The notes: generated by a model from the sequence alone, not told the origin. Numbered from the stretch's first letter, positions 8,104 to 17,139 are shown. The stretch: 64,000 bases of DNA from Marinimicrobium koreense (GCF_003762925.1 NZ_RJUK01000004.1:62001-126000); one strand, 5' to 3'. Translations and numbers: made by a program.

Positions 8104-9396
8104 ATGGAGAAAATTGTTGTGGTCGGCGGTGGCGCCGGCGGATTGGAACTCGCCACCAGGCTCGGTCGCAAGCTGGGCCGAAAGAAGAAAGCCCATATTA
8201 CCCTGGTGGACCGCAACACCACCCATCTATGGAAACCGCTGCTGCATGAAATAGCGGTGGGCACCATGGATGAGGGCAACGATGCGGTCAGCTACCGCGC
8301 CCAGGCGTACGCCAAAGGCTTTCACTTTCGCATCGGCACCCTGACCGACATCGATCGCGAGCAGCGCCAGGTTGTGCTGGCGCCGGTTCTGGACGAGGAA
8401 GGTGTGGAGTACATTCCCGCCACCCGCATTGATTACGATTACCTGGTGATGGCTCTGGGGTCGGTGTCCAATGATTTCGGCACTCACGGTGTGAAAGAGC
8501 ACTGCATCTTTCTCGACAGCGCCAAGCAGGCGCACCGGTTTCGCAACAAGTTGCTCAACCGGTTCTTGCGAATTCAGCGCGTTCCCGACGAACCGGATGA
8601 AGTACGCATTGCCATTGTGGGCGCCGGCGCAACCGGCGTGGAGCTCTCCGCGGAGCTGCATCATGCCGTCAAAGAGTTTCACCACTATGGCTTTGATGCC
8701 ATCACCAATGAGCACCTGCACGTGACGCTGCTGGAGGCCGGCGAACGGATCCTGCCCGCGCTGCCCGAACGCATTTCCACCGCGGCCACCCGCGAGCTGA
8801 CCAACATCGGGGTCAAGGTGCGCACTCAGACGATGGTCACCTCAGCCGAGCATAACGGCCTGCACACCAAAGACGGTGATTTCATTGAAGCGGACCTGAT
8901 GGTCTGGGCCGCCGGCATCAAGGTACCGGAGTTTATGGCCAACATCGGCGGTCTGGAAACCAACCGGATCAATCAGTTGACCGTCAATCCGCATTTGCAG
9001 GCCACGCGGGACGAACGGATTTTCGCCATTGGTGATTGCGCCGAGTTCATTCAGGAAGATGGCAAGCGAGTGCCGCCACGAGCGCAGTCGGCCCATCAGA
9101 TGGCGGATACCTGCTACGACAACCTGCTCGCCTGTCTGCACAACAAGCCGCTGAAAACCTACCACTACAAAGACCACGGCTCGCTGATTTCTCTGGCGAA
9201 CTACTCGACCGTAGGCAGCCTGATGGGCAACCTCACTCGGGGCAGTCTGTTTATTGAGGGTCGTATGGCGCGGGTGGTGTATATCTCGCTGTACCGGATG
9301 CATCAGGTGGCGGTGCACGGTTTGATCAAGACCGGTTTGCTGATGCTGGCGGGTAAAATCAACCGGTGGTTACGACCGAGGTTGAAGTTGCATTGA
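8104..9396 (+). CDS. ndh: type II NADH:quinone oxidoreductase
   Basis: This 430-residue single-subunit, non-proton-pumping NADH dehydrogenase passes electrons from NADH via FAD to quinone at the inner membrane. An FAD-binding GxGxxG fold opens the protein ('[17 protein letters not shown]'). A second NADH-binding fold is at about residue 175 ('[17 protein letters not shown]'). The FAD motif '[12 protein letters not shown]' is at about 305, and the C-terminus is amphipathic for membrane attachment. The ATG at 8104 follows GAGGAGAGG closely and is preferred; an upstream in-frame start at 8014 lies inside the preceding gene. It is the second gene after the Gfo/Idh/MocA oxidoreductase. Confidence 0.93.
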   Translation: MEKIVVVGGGAGGLELATRLGRKLGRKKKAHITLVDRNTTHLWKPLLHEIAVGTMDEGNDAVSYRAQAYAKGFHFRIGTLTDIDREQRQVVLAPVLDEEGVEYIPATRIDYDYLVMALGSVSNDFGTHGVKEHCIFLDSAKQAHRFRNKLLNRFLRIQRVPDEPDEVRIAIVGAGATGVELSAELHHAVKEFHHYGFDAITNEHLHVTLLEAGERILPALPERISTAATRELTNIGVKVRTQTMVTSAEHNGLHTKDGDFIEADLMVWAAGIKVPEFMANIGGLETNRINQLTVNPHLQATRDERIFAIGDCAEFIQEDGKRVPPRAQSAHQMADTCYDNLLACLHNKPLKTYHYKDHGSLISLANYSTVGSLMGNLTRGSLFIEGRMARVVYISLYRMHQVAVHGLIKTGLLMLAGKINRWLRPRLKLH

Positions 9397-9435
9397 TGGC
9401 GCTGCTTAACTATTGACGGTACTTCGCTTAGAGTG

Positions 9436-9464
9436 CTGCGGGAGGGTATACCCTCCCTCCGCAG
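9436..9464 (+). terminator. possible hairpin terminator after ndh
   Basis: CTGCGGGAGGG-TATA-CCCTC-CCT-CCGCAG forms a hairpin with a 3-base bulge about 40 bases after the ndh stop. There is no T-run behind it, so termination is uncertain. Confidence 0.35.
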
Positions 9465-9513
9465 TGCCAACGTAACGTTCCGGGAACTAGCACGCTTTCG
9501 TTCCGCCCCCCGT

Positions 9514-9611
9514 GTAACGGCGGATGCGCCTTCGGCTTATCCGCCCTACGGCCGAGCGCAGCAGTAGAACTCCGCGTAGGGCGGATAAGCCGAAGGCGCA
9601 TCCGCCGTTAC
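9514..9611. repeat. REP/BIME-like inverted repeat (37-bp arms)
   Basis: Perfect 37-base inverted arms (9514-9550 and 9575-9611) flank a 24-base loop. Each arm begins GTAACGGCGGATGCGCC and is itself a small palindrome (GGCGGAT...ATCCGCC), as in REP sequences. Two inverted REPs make a BIME-like unit. It lies between the convergent ndh and arsJ genes, a usual place for such repeats. Similar GGCGGATAAGCCGAAGGCGCA repeats are widespread in gammaproteobacteria. Confidence 0.8.
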
Positions 9612-9649
9612 CCAAACCAAGTACTACTCTCGAAGTACCGAATAAATCG

Positions 9650-10870
9650 CTACGCACTCTCATCGACCAACCTACGCGGCAACCAGAGGGCAATTATCGC
9701 CGCAAGAGCCAAAAAGGTGGCCGAGATCCACAGGCAGGCAATCAGCCCCGCGACCTGATACACCCAACCGGAGAGCACCGTGCCCACGAGACGACCCATC
9801 GCATTGGCCATATAGTAAAAACCGACATCCAACGAGACCCCGTCCTCCTTGGCATAGCTGACAATCAGATAACTGTGCAGGGAAGAGTTCACCGCAAACA
9901 GCACACCAAAAATCAGCAACCCCACCACCAGACTCACACCTGGCGCAATACCCTGCCACAACGCCAGCGCAATCAACACCGGAATGACCGTCAGAACCGC
10001 CGCCCAACCAAATGCGGTACGTCCATCCGGCAAACCCCGCCCGGAGCGCCCCGTGATTTTCGGAGCGACGGACTGCACCGCGCCATAGCCAATCACCCAA
10101 AGCGCCAGAAAGCCCCCCACCTGCCAGTGGTCCCAGTCGAACTGGCTGGCCAGAAACACCGGCAACGCCACCACGAACCAGACATCCCGGGCGCCAAATA
10201 AAAACAGGCGGGCGGCGGACAGCACATTGACCGCGCGGCTTTTGGAAAACACTTCGGAGAACTTGGGCTTGCTCTTGGCCCGGCCCAGATCCTTCTTCAG
10301 AAAAATCAGGCTGATGATCCAGACCACAAAAAGCGCGGCGGCCATGGCGCCGACGGCGCCGGCAAACCCCATGACCATCAACAGCGCGCCACCCAAAAAG
10401 AAGCCCGCACCTTTCAGCGCATTTTTTGAGCCGGTCAGCACTGCGATCCATTTATAGAGGGCGCCACCCTGCCCGTCCGGCACCAGCAATTTGATGGAGC
10501 TCTTGGCGCTCATTTTATTCAGGTCTTTGGCCACACCCGAAAGCGCCTGCGCCGCCATCACCCAGGGCACAGCAAGCATGGCGGCCGGCACCAACAGCAT
10601 GGACAGCGCAACGACCTGCAACACCAGCCCCAGATTCATGGTCCGGTTCAGGCCCAGGCGGGCACCGAGCCAGCCGCCCACGAGATTGGTGATCACCCCG
10701 AAAATCTCATAGAACAGGAACAGCATGGCGATGGCCAGAGGGCTGTAACCGAGCTGGTGAAAATGCAGTACCACCAACATTCGCAGGGCGCCATCGGTCA
10801 GGGTGAAGGCCCAATAATTGGCGGTAATCAGCAAGTACTGACGAATGGCCGAGGACAGGTGTGCCAGCAT
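9650..10870 (-). CDS. arsJ: ArsJ, MFS efflux permease for 1-arseno-3-phosphoglycerate
   Basis: This is a 406-residue major-facilitator protein with about 11-12 membrane segments. ArsJ exports 1-arseno-3-phosphoglycerate, the unstable product made when a GAPDH uses arsenate in place of phosphate, and so confers arsenate resistance. Recognition rests on the N-terminus ('YLLITANYWAFTLTDGALRM'), the 'VAKDLNKMSAKSSIKLLVPD' stretch near residue 105, and above all on placement 3 bases after a dedicated GAPDH gene in an arsR-acr3 operon. It is the last gene of the unit, and a BIME-like repeat lies beyond the stop. Confidence 0.93.
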   Translation of the reverse strand: MLAHLSSAIRQYLLITANYWAFTLTDGALRMLVVLHFHQLGYSPLAIAMLFLFYEIFGVITNLVGGWLGARLGLNRTMNLGLVLQVVALSMLLVPAAMLAVPWVMAAQALSGVAKDLNKMSAKSSIKLLVPDGQGGALYKWIAVLTGSKNALKGAGFFLGGALLMVMGFAGAVGAMAAALFVVWIISLIFLKKDLGRAKSKPKFSEVFSKSRAVNVLSAARLFLFGARDVWFVVALPVFLASQFDWDHWQVGGFLALWVIGYGAVQSVAPKITGRSGRGLPDGRTAFGWAAVLTVIPVLIALALWQGIAPGVSLVVGLLIFGVLFAVNSSLHSYLIVSYAKEDGVSLDVGFYYMANAMGRLVGTVLSGWVYQVAGLIACLWISATFLALAAIIALWLPRRLVDESA

Positions 10871-10873
10871 GGA

Positions 10874-11887
10874 TTAACTCGCCTGGTCGCTCTGGCCAAC
10901 CTTACGCGCCAGTTCCGCCGTACGGTTGGCATAGCCCCATTCGTTGTCGTACCACGCATAGATTTTTACCTGGGTGCCGTCGATTACCAGTGTCGACAGG
11001 GCATCGATGATGCTGGAGCGCGGGTCGGTTTTGTAGTCCACCGACACCAGCGGTCGCTCCTCATAGCCCAGAATGCCCGGCATTTCCTCCTCGGCCGCAC
11101 GCTTCAGCAGCTGATTGACCTGAGCTGCATCGGTGGCCTTTTCCACCTCAAAAACACAGTCGGTCAGCGACGCATTGGCCAGGGGAACGCGCACGGCGTG
11201 GCCATTGAGCCGCCCTTTCAGTTCCGGGAAAATCTCCGTAATCGCCTTGGCCGATCCGGTGGTGGTGGGAATCAGGCTCATGCTGCTGGCCCGGGCACGA
11301 CGAAGATCCTTGTGAGGCTGATCGAGAATGCTCTGGGTGTTGGTGATATCGTGCAGCGTGGTCATGGAGCCGTGCTTGATGCCCAGCGCCCGATGAATCA
11401 CTTTGACCACCGGTGCCAGACAGTTGGTGGTACAGGACGCCGCAGTGACAATGCGATGGCGGTCCGCGTCGTACTGATCGTCATTCACGCCCATCACCAC
11501 ATTGAGGATGTCATCGGCTTTCACCGGCGCGGTGACCACCACGCGCTTCACCCCCTGATCCAGATAGGCCTGGAGCAGCTCCCGATCCCGCATTTTGCCC
11601 GAGGCTTCAATGACCACATCGCAACCGGACCATTCAGTGTCGCCAATGGCCCGGTTATGAGTGACTGCCACCCGCTGCTCACCAATGGCAATGGCTTGTC
11701 CGTCCACCCGCGCTTCGTGAGTCCAGCGACCGTGTACCGAATCAAAGTTCAACAGGTGTGCCAGTATTTCCGCGTCTCCTGCCGGGTCGTTAATCTGGAC
11801 AAACTCGACCTCCGGCCAGTCCCAACCGGCCCGCAACGCCAGGCGCCCCATACGGCCAAAGCCATTAATGCCAATTTTAATCGTCAT
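10874..11887 (-). CDS. ArsJ-associated glyceraldehyde-3-phosphate dehydrogenase
   Basis: This 337-residue GAPDH-family enzyme in an arsenic operon is expected to form 1-arseno-3-phosphoglycerate from glyceraldehyde-3-phosphate and arsenate. The NAD-binding start '[18 protein letters not shown]' is clear. The catalytic motif is '[10 protein letters not shown]' with nucleophile Cys152, followed by '[20 protein letters not shown]' and the C-terminal '[15 protein letters not shown]'. All active-site residues expected for activity are present. The ATG at 11887 has a TAGGAG ribosome site. The gene sits between acr3 (15-base gap) and arsJ (3-base gap). It is probably not the central glycolytic copy, judging from context. 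Confidence 0.93.
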   Translation of the reverse strand: MTIKIGINGFGRMGRLALRAGWDWPEVEFVQINDPAGDAEILAHLLNFDSVHGRWTHEARVDGQAIAIGEQRVAVTHNRAIGDTEWSGCDVVIEASGKMRDRELLQAYLDQGVKRVVVTAPVKADDILNVVMGVNDDQYDADRHRIVTAASCTTNCLAPVVKVIHRALGIKHGSMTTLHDITNTQSILDQPHKDLRRARASSMSLIPTTTGSAKAITEIFPELKGRLNGHAVRVPLANASLTDCVFEVEKATDAAQVNQLLKRAAEEEMPGILGYEERPLVSVDYKTDPRSSIIDALSTLVIDGTQVKIYAWYDNEWGYANRTAELARKVGQSDQAS

Positions 11888-11902
11888 AACACGCTCCTAT
11901 TA

Positions 11903-12922
11903 TCAAACCTTGAACCAGTGACGGGTCCGATTCGCAAATGCCACCAGAGACAACATGACCGGCACCTCCACCAGAACACCGACGACGGTGGCCAATGCCG
12001 CACCGGATTGCATTCCAAACAGGGAGATGGCCACGGCCACCGCCAACTCAAAAAAGTTCGAGGTCCCGATCATGCAGGCCGGGGCGGCCACATCGTGGGG
12101 CAAGCGCAGCCTGTGCGCCATCCAATAGGCCAACATGAAAATGCCGTACGACTGAATCAGTAACGGTATGGCAATCAGAACAATCGCCAGAGGGTTATCG
12201 ATGATTTCCGGCGCCTGCAGACCGAACAGCAGGACCACTGTCGCCAGCAGCCCGAGAATGGACGCCGGTTTGACCCTGTGCAGAAATTCATTGAGAGCTG
12301 GCTCGCCGCCGCGGGCCAATAGCCAACGACGAGTGACCGCACCGGCGATCAACGGCAGCACCACGTAAAGAACAACAGACAATACCAGTGTCTGCCAGGG
12401 CACAGTGATATCGGTCATGCCCAGCAAAAACGCGGCCAGCGGCGCAAACGCAAACACCAGTACCAGATCGTTGATGGAGACCTGCACCAGCGTGTAGTTG
12501 GGATCACCCTTGGTCAGCTGACTCCAGACAAACACCATGGCGGTGCATGGCGCCACCCCCAGCAGGATCATCCCCGCGATGTATTCCGTGGCGGTCTGCG
12601 GGTCAACCCAACCGGCAAAAAACACGCGAAAAAATAACCAGCCCAGCGCCGCCATGGTAAAGGGTTTGATCAACCAGTTGACCACCAGGGTCAGAAACAG
12701 GCCCCGGGGGCGCTTACCCACATCTTTGATGGAGGTTAAGTCCACCTGCACCATCATCGGGTAGATCATCAACCAGATGAAAACCGCCACGACCAGGTTG
12801 ACCTGGGCATACTGCCAACCGGACAGCATTTGGAACGCTGCCGGGAACACCAGACCCAGCGCAACGCCGACCCCGATGGCCAGAGCAACCCAAACCGATA
12901 AATACCGCTCAAACAATCCCAC
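11903..12922 (-). CDS. acr3: Acr3 arsenite efflux transporter
   Basis: This is a 339-residue arsenite permease of the Acr3 (BASS-related) family with about ten membrane segments. The family signature '[20 protein letters not shown]' contains the essential cysteine (Cys126), and '[20 protein letters not shown]' follows. A second conserved block near residue 285 ends with '[20 protein letters not shown]'. Translation begins at GTG (12922), supported by GGAG 7 bases upstream. It lies 70 bases downstream of arsR. No arsC arsenate reductase is encoded in this operon. Confidence 0.94.
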   Translation of the reverse strand: MGLFERYLSVWVALAIGVGVALGLVFPAAFQMLSGWQYAQVNLVVAVFIWLMIYPMMVQVDLTSIKDVGKRPRGLFLTLVVNWLIKPFTMAALGWLFFRVFFAGWVDPQTATEYIAGMILLGVAPCTAMVFVWSQLTKGDPNYTLVQVSINDLVLVFAFAPLAAFLLGMTDITVPWQTLVLSVVLYVVLPLIAGAVTRRWLLARGGEPALNEFLHRVKPASILGLLATVVLLFGLQAPEIIDNPLAIVLIAIPLLIQSYGIFMLAYWMAHRLRLPHDVAAPACMIGTSNFFELAVAVAISLFGMQSGAALATVVGVLVEVPVMLSLVAFANRTRHWFKV

Positions 12923-12992
12923 TAGTCTGCTCCACTGTAATCATCAAACCTGATTGGATAAGGGCCTCTGGTAAGCCCGGTGCCCCTGCTGC

Positions 12993-13325
12993 TCAGCAAG
13001 TCCCATTTGGTCTAACGGCTGTCGGCACACAGACTTCCGGGTGACCCGCGCAGCAATCCCGGACCAGGAACTGAATGACGTCGTTCATATGCTGGATATT
13101 GGCGCGATAGATAATGGACCGGCTATGTCGCTCAGAAACAACCCAGCCCGCCCGGGCCAATGTGGCAAGGTGTGTGGACATGGTGTTGTGAGGTACCCCC
13201 AACTGACGGGCGATCTCACCAGCGGCCAGTCCCTCGGGTTCGTGGCGGACCAGCAGACGATAAGCCGCCAGACGGGTTTCCTGAGAAAGGGCGGCAAAGC
13301 TCGGAATAGCGTCTTTAATTTCCAT
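12993..13325 (-). CDS. arsR: ArsR-family arsenic-responsive repressor
   Basis: This is a 110-residue winged-helix repressor of the ArsR/SmtB family. The helix-turn-helix is visible ('EIARQLGVPHNTMSTHLATL') and is followed by the beta wing ('GWVVSERHSRSIIYRAN'). The usual ELCVCDLC metal site in the recognition helix is absent. Instead a C-terminal cluster 'DCCAGHPEVC' offers Cys91, Cys92 and Cys99, resembling the C-terminal arsenite site known in Acidithiobacillus ArsR. I chose ATG at 13325, because an upstream ATG at 13337 lies inside the predicted -10 box. Neither start has a clear ribosome site. It heads the arsR-acr3-gapdh-arsJ operon and should repress it until arsenite binds. Confidence 0.92.
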   Translation of the reverse strand: MEIKDAIPSFAALSQETRLAAYRLLVRHEPEGLAAGEIARQLGVPHNTMSTHLATLARAGWVVSERHSRSIIYRANIQHMNDVIQFLVRDCCAGHPEVCVPTAVRPNGTC

Positions 13326-13326
13326 A

Positions 13327-13361
13327 TGTCGAAACATATCGACACATTAGCAAAAGGTCAA
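13327..13361 (-). promoter_or_regulatory. arsR promoter with overlapping ArsR operator
   Basis: On the minus strand TTGACC (13356-13361), a 17-base spacer and TATGTT (13333-13338) form a good sigma-70 promoter. A perfect 6+6 inverted repeat TGTCGA-N6-TCGACA (13327-13344) covers the -10 box, so a bound ArsR dimer would block polymerase. Predicted transcription starts near 13326, immediately before the arsR ATG at 13325. Confidence 0.7.
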
Positions 13362-13391
13362 CCTCTTTATCAGATTGACTCAGCCAGACAC

Positions 13392-13423
13392 AAAAAACCG
13401 ACTGGCCTCTCGGCCAGCCGGTG
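13392..13423 (-). terminator. intrinsic terminator after the twin TonB-C-like gene
   Basis: The minus strand reads CCGGCTGGCC-GAGA-GGCCAGTCGG followed by TTTTTTG. It lies 27 bases after the stop at 13450 and insulates the arsenic operon from upstream transcription. Confidence 0.88.
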
Positions 13424-13449
13424 GATCGGCGCGTTCTTCTGGAATCGGC

Positions 13450-14166
13450 TTAGTTCGGGTAGTGCAGCACCGCCACGTAACGCATTTTTTCCGGTTTGCC
13501 ACTGACCATGCCGGGCAGGAAGCGAGAAGCCTCAAGGGCTTTCTCCACCGCCCGGGCATCGCGCCGGTGCTCACTATGGCTCTCCAGGCTGCGCACCGAA
13601 ATCACCCGACCGCTGTCGTTCACCCAGGCCAATACCCGGGTCAACTCGCCTTCATCGCTGAAGAAGGGCTGGCCCTGGCTCCAGTCGTTTTTACGGTACA
13701 GGGAGTACCAGTTGCGGTCGTCCAGCCGCTCCTGTGGGGCGCTGTACTGATACCCGAAATCGCCCTGCATGTGCCCCAGGTTGGGCAGCAACATGACAGG
13801 AGGTTGGCCCTCCAGGTCGGCATAGACCACCCGGAACACCATCCGTACCGGCACTGGCTCACCATCGACCGTGGCGGCGGAGAAGCTCCTGGTCGCCATG
13901 GCCTCTTCCACCTGATCACGCAGGTCGGCAAAACCGTCACGCTCATAGCAGGACACATTGCGGGTCAGACCATCGGTACCCACATCCGCCTGGCAGTAGA
14001 CGGAGGCCACCGGCGTATTGGCGGTCAAGGCTGGAGGCGCCACAGCGGCCTCCAGGTAGCGGAGTGTATCTTCACCAAAGCCCGCAGGCTGATATTGTTC
14101 GGCCGCGACACTGCCCACTGAACCCAGGCCCAGCGCGACCAGGGCGCTGACTACGACTTTTTTCAT
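13450..14166 (-). CDS. secreted protein with two TonB-C-like domains
   Basis: This is a 238-residue exported protein of unknown function. A cleavable signal peptide ('MKKVVVSALVALGLGSVGSV', cut near AA-E) is followed by two regions with the TonB C-terminal pattern (strand, xGxV, helix, 'F.P....G.P', strand). The first is at about residues 54-116, with 'SVYCQADVGTDGLTRNVSCY' and 'RSFSAATVDGEPVPVRMVFR'. The second is at about 176-236, with 'VLAWVNDSGRVISVRS' and 'SRFLPGMVSGKPEKMRYVAV'. It lacks the N-terminal anchor and proline-rich span of an energising TonB. The ATG at 14166 follows AGAGGA by 7 bases. It lies downstream of a TonB receptor but beyond that gene's terminator. Confidence 0.72.
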   Translation of the reverse strand: MKKVVVSALVALGLGSVGSVAAEQYQPAGFGEDTLRYLEAAVAPPALTANTPVASVYCQADVGTDGLTRNVSCYERDGFADLRDQVEEAMATRSFSAATVDGEPVPVRMVFRVVYADLEGQPPVMLLPNLGHMQGDFGYQYSAPQERLDDRNWYSLYRKNDWSQGQPFFSDEGELTRVLAWVNDSGRVISVRSLESHSEHRRDARAVEKALEASRFLPGMVSGKPEKMRYVAVLHYPN

Positions 14167-14279
14167 GCTCTTATCCTCTTTCATTGGCACTGAGGGGGTT
14201 TGTTGGATGACGGACGGCGCAAATCCGGCTATAAAACCTTTATCCCATGCCCAAAGAGTAGCATTGCTCCTACCAGAGT

Positions 14280-14305
14280 TATGTTAATTTATTATGACAG
14301 TTTTG
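14280..14305 (-). promoter_or_regulatory. possible PHO half-box upstream of the twin TonB-C gene
   Basis: CTGTCATAAT (minus strand, 14291-14300) matches one PHO-box unit well. A second GTCA lies 9 rather than 11 bases upstream, and the downstream unit is poor. It is suggestive only, mainly because the neighbouring cluster has strong PHO-like repeats. Confidence 0.3.
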
Positions 14306-14312
14306 ACTTTTT

Positions 14313-14341
14313 ATAAAAAAAAGCCGCTCAAAAGAGCGGCT
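14313..14341 (-). terminator. intrinsic terminator of the large TonB receptor gene
   Basis: AGCCGCTC-TTTT-GAGCGGCT followed by an eight-base T-rich run on the minus strand, 30 bases after the receptor stop. Confidence 0.93.
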
Positions 14342-14370
14342 CAAGCAGCAGAAAAGTATCCGGAACACCG

Positions 14371-17139
14371 TCAGAAGCGGTACTGGACACTCAGACTGAG
14401 ATCCTGACCCCGCTCCTGGTTGTAGATCTCCACATCCTGCGTGCTGCCGTCGGAGGCGGTATTGGTCCGCTCGATCACCAGGTTCTCGTCCAGCAGGTTC
14501 TTCACTTTCAGCTTCACGGTGAAGTTGTCACTGGGGTAGAAAGAGTAGGTGAAATCCAGGGAGTGGAACGGTTGCTCGAAGCTGTCCGGCGCCCCGTTGC
14601 GACCTGCGAAGAACAGGCGCTCGCTGAAGGAGTTGTAGGACAGCGTGGCCGAGTGCATGCCATCGGATGAGTCGTAACCCAGAATCAGGTTGCTGACCAC
14701 ATCGGAGGCGCCCTGAAGCGGGCGAATCGGGTTGGTGGGTGCATCGGCATTGTTGCCGGCCACCAGCTCCTGATCCATGAAGGTGAAGTTACCTTGCACA
14801 AAGAAGGGATCCAGCACCGCCGCCATATCGCCCAGGCTCTTCAGGAACTCGACTTCCAGCCCGTACAGCTCCGCGCTGTCGCCGTTGTGGATCTCTGCCC
14901 GGATATTGTCATCCGTAGCGGCCCCTTCAAACTGCTCGATGGGGTTCACAATGTCCTTGTAGAACATGGACAGGGTGAAGTTGTCCCCACCGGAGAAGAA
15001 CCACTCGGCGCGCAGGTCGAAGTTATCGATCTGGGAAGGCACCACGTCCGGATTGCCGTTGACCACAATGTCGGTGATCGGATCAAAGTAACTGGAACCG
15101 GAGATTTCCCTCAGGTCCGGACGCACGGTGGTTTCACCAAAGCTGGCCCGCAGCTGGAAGTCTTCCGCCCAGAAGTCCTGGGTCATCCAGGTCAGCGCCA
15201 CCGAGTTGTACACATCGTCCTCGGTGTAAGTCACTTCCTGGAAGTAGTCGGCCACGACCTGCGGGTCGGGGCTTTCCATGCCCGGGAACTGACTGCCGTC
15301 ATAGTTGACCGGGTTCCACGGCAGGTTCACCTGTTGATAATCTTCCCAGCGACTACCAATCACCAGACGCCAGGTGTAATCCCAGGTCATGTCCAGCTGG
15401 CCGAAGGCCGCGTTCACCTTATTGGCCGCCACATAGCTGTTGGCATTGCCGGAGTTGTTGGTGACCTGGAAGCCATTGGCCGGATCGAGCAGGTTGTCGT
15501 CCGCCAGGATGCTACTCAGGTCCTGAGTGAACAGTGGATCGCTGTTCCCGAGCGTGGTGCTGCCCAGATAGAACTCATACTGCTCGTAGGTGCGGGACTT
15601 CTGCCAGTAATCCATCCCCCCGGACAGGGCAAACTCCCAGTTACCCAGGGTGGCCGGCATTGTTATAGTGAAGCCGTTGCTGTCGACGTAGTCGCGCAGA
15701 TCCGAGTAGCGATAACTCGCAGCAGTATTGTTGGCGCCGCTGAACGCCGACGACTGAACCTCACCGGTCTGTGGATCGGTTACCGTCAGGCTCAACGCAT
15801 TGACTTCATTCGGCAGGTCCGTGGACGCCTCGCTGTCCGAAATATACCAGTCGAAGCTCAGGCCACGCAGGAAGTCCAGGCTGTCACTGAGGCCCAGTGC
15901 ATCCAGCGTATCCCAACCCAGCTCGTGCTCCCCGTGCACCTGATGCACTTCCAGCTCACGCTGCTCGTAGCGCAGCTCGGTGTTGCGGAAACCCTGTCCA
16001 TCGGACAGCAGACGGTTGGCGTTGAAGTAATCACGCACCGACACTTCGTCGTCGGTGTTGCGCAACCAGATACTGGTGGTTTCAATGGAGTTCTCCGCGT
16101 TCAGACGAAGCCCAAAACTCAGGTTGCCGGAAATATCCACCGAGTTGACGGTCTCATCCTCGGTGACCACCTGGTTCTCAGGGTCCTGAAAGCGGCGCTG
16201 GACCACTTCGCGATTGCGCCAGCTGCTGTCATAAGCCGCACCGGCCAGAAAGCCGAACTCCATGTCATTGGGCAGGTAATAATTGTTACCCAGATTGATC
16301 TCGGCTTCGATATCCGGCTCGCCGGAGGTTTCCCGAGGGCTGATGTCCCGATTGAGACCGGCGGCCAATTGACGGTTGATCGCCGCGGCGTCCTCAATAG
16401 AATCCAGACGGGCAACCGTATTGATATTGTTGATGGAGACATCACCGCGGTACTGATCCAGAGCCGCACTCAACTGAGGCGACAGCGCCCGGGCGCCATC
16501 ATCGGAACCCCAGCGATCATCCTCACCACCGGTGTAGGTCAGAAAATCCGAGGAAGCGGTGTTGGTGCCGGTACCCAGCTCAATGTTGAACAGAATATCG
16601 TCCGGAATACTGGTGGTACGGATGTCGACACTACCACCACCAAAGGCGGCAGGCTTGTCCGCTGACGGCACTTTCTGGATTGCCAGAGAATCCACAATGG
16701 AGGTCGGAATGATGTCCAGCGGCAGCACGTTGCGTGACAGGTCCGGGGACGGCACCATGGCGCCGTTGAGCGTGGTGTTGGAGTAGCGCTCACCCAGCCC
16801 GCGCACAAAGACAAACTTGCCATCCACCAGGGTGACCCCGGGAACGCGTGTCAACGCCAGCGCGACGGTTGAGTCGCCAATCCGGCTGATCTGATCCGCG
16901 CCAAGCAGGTCAGTCGCCACCGCCGCTTCCTGGCGCTCCACGGCCAGACTTTCCGCGCCGCTCATCAGGCGGCCGCCGGTCACCAGCAACTCTTCCATGA
17001 CCGGCGGTGCCATCACCGGCGGCTGGGTCGGTGCACTGTCATCGTCCTGGGCCACCGCCGAAACACTGATCAAAGCGCTGAGCAGACTGACGCTGAAGCC
17101 GGCACGAGCGAGGTGAGTTGAAAATTGTTTGCTGTTCAT
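14371..17139 (-). CDS. large TonB-dependent receptor, probable Pho regulon member
   Basis: This is a 922-residue TonB-dependent outer-membrane receptor. A signal peptide ends near 'SVSAVA-QDDD', and a proline-rich stretch with 'MEELLVTGGR' leads into the plug ('SRIGDSTVALALTRVPGVTL', 'FVRGLGERYSNTTLNGAMVP', 'DKPAAFGGGSVDIRT'). A long barrel ends in 'LSLSVQYRF'. It resembles receptors that are paired with surface proteins. The gene upstream on the same strand encodes a beta-helix-like lipoprotein, 107 bases away across a hairpin, and that gene is preceded by PHO-box-like repeats. A phosphorylated or phosphate-linked ligand is therefore a reasonable guess; the sequence gives no direct ligand evidence. 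Confidence 0.92.
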   Translation of the reverse strand: MNSKQFSTHLARAGFSVSLLSALISVSAVAQDDDSAPTQPPVMAPPVMEELLVTGGRLMSGAESLAVERQEAAVATDLLGADQISRIGDSTVALALTRVPGVTLVDGKFVFVRGLGERYSNTTLNGAMVPSPDLSRNVLPLDIIPTSIVDSLAIQKVPSADKPAAFGGGSVDIRTTSIPDDILFNIELGTGTNTASSDFLTYTGGEDDRWGSDDGARALSPQLSAALDQYRGDVSINNINTVARLDSIEDAAAINRQLAAGLNRDISPRETSGEPDIEAEINLGNNYYLPNDMEFGFLAGAAYDSSWRNREVVQRRFQDPENQVVTEDETVNSVDISGNLSFGLRLNAENSIETTSIWLRNTDDEVSVRDYFNANRLLSDGQGFRNTELRYEQRELEVHQVHGEHELGWDTLDALGLSDSLDFLRGLSFDWYISDSEASTDLPNEVNALSLTVTDPQTGEVQSSAFSGANNTAASYRYSDLRDYVDSNGFTITMPATLGNWEFALSGGMDYWQKSRTYEQYEFYLGSTTLGNSDPLFTQDLSSILADDNLLDPANGFQVTNNSGNANSYVAANKVNAAFGQLDMTWDYTWRLVIGSRWEDYQQVNLPWNPVNYDGSQFPGMESPDPQVVADYFQEVTYTEDDVYNSVALTWMTQDFWAEDFQLRASFGETTVRPDLREISGSSYFDPITDIVVNGNPDVVPSQIDNFDLRAEWFFSGGDNFTLSMFYKDIVNPIEQFEGAATDDNIRAEIHNGDSAELYGLEVEFLKSLGDMAAVLDPFFVQGNFTFMDQELVAGNNADAPTNPIRPLQGASDVVSNLILGYDSSDGMHSATLSYNSFSERLFFAGRNGAPDSFEQPFHSLDFTYSFYPSDNFTVKLKVKNLLDENLVIERTNTASDGSTQDVEIYNQERGQDLSLSVQYRF

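Noticed and set aside
10757..12163. 468-codon plus-strand frame over the gapdh gene
   Set aside because: It is antisense to an intact GAPDH with full catalytic motifs, and its translation is rich in His/Gln with no known pattern.
14794..16665. Long open frame antisense to the large TonB receptor gene
   Set aside because: It is a mirror frame of a well-supported receptor. Its translation has no domain pattern and no ribosome site.
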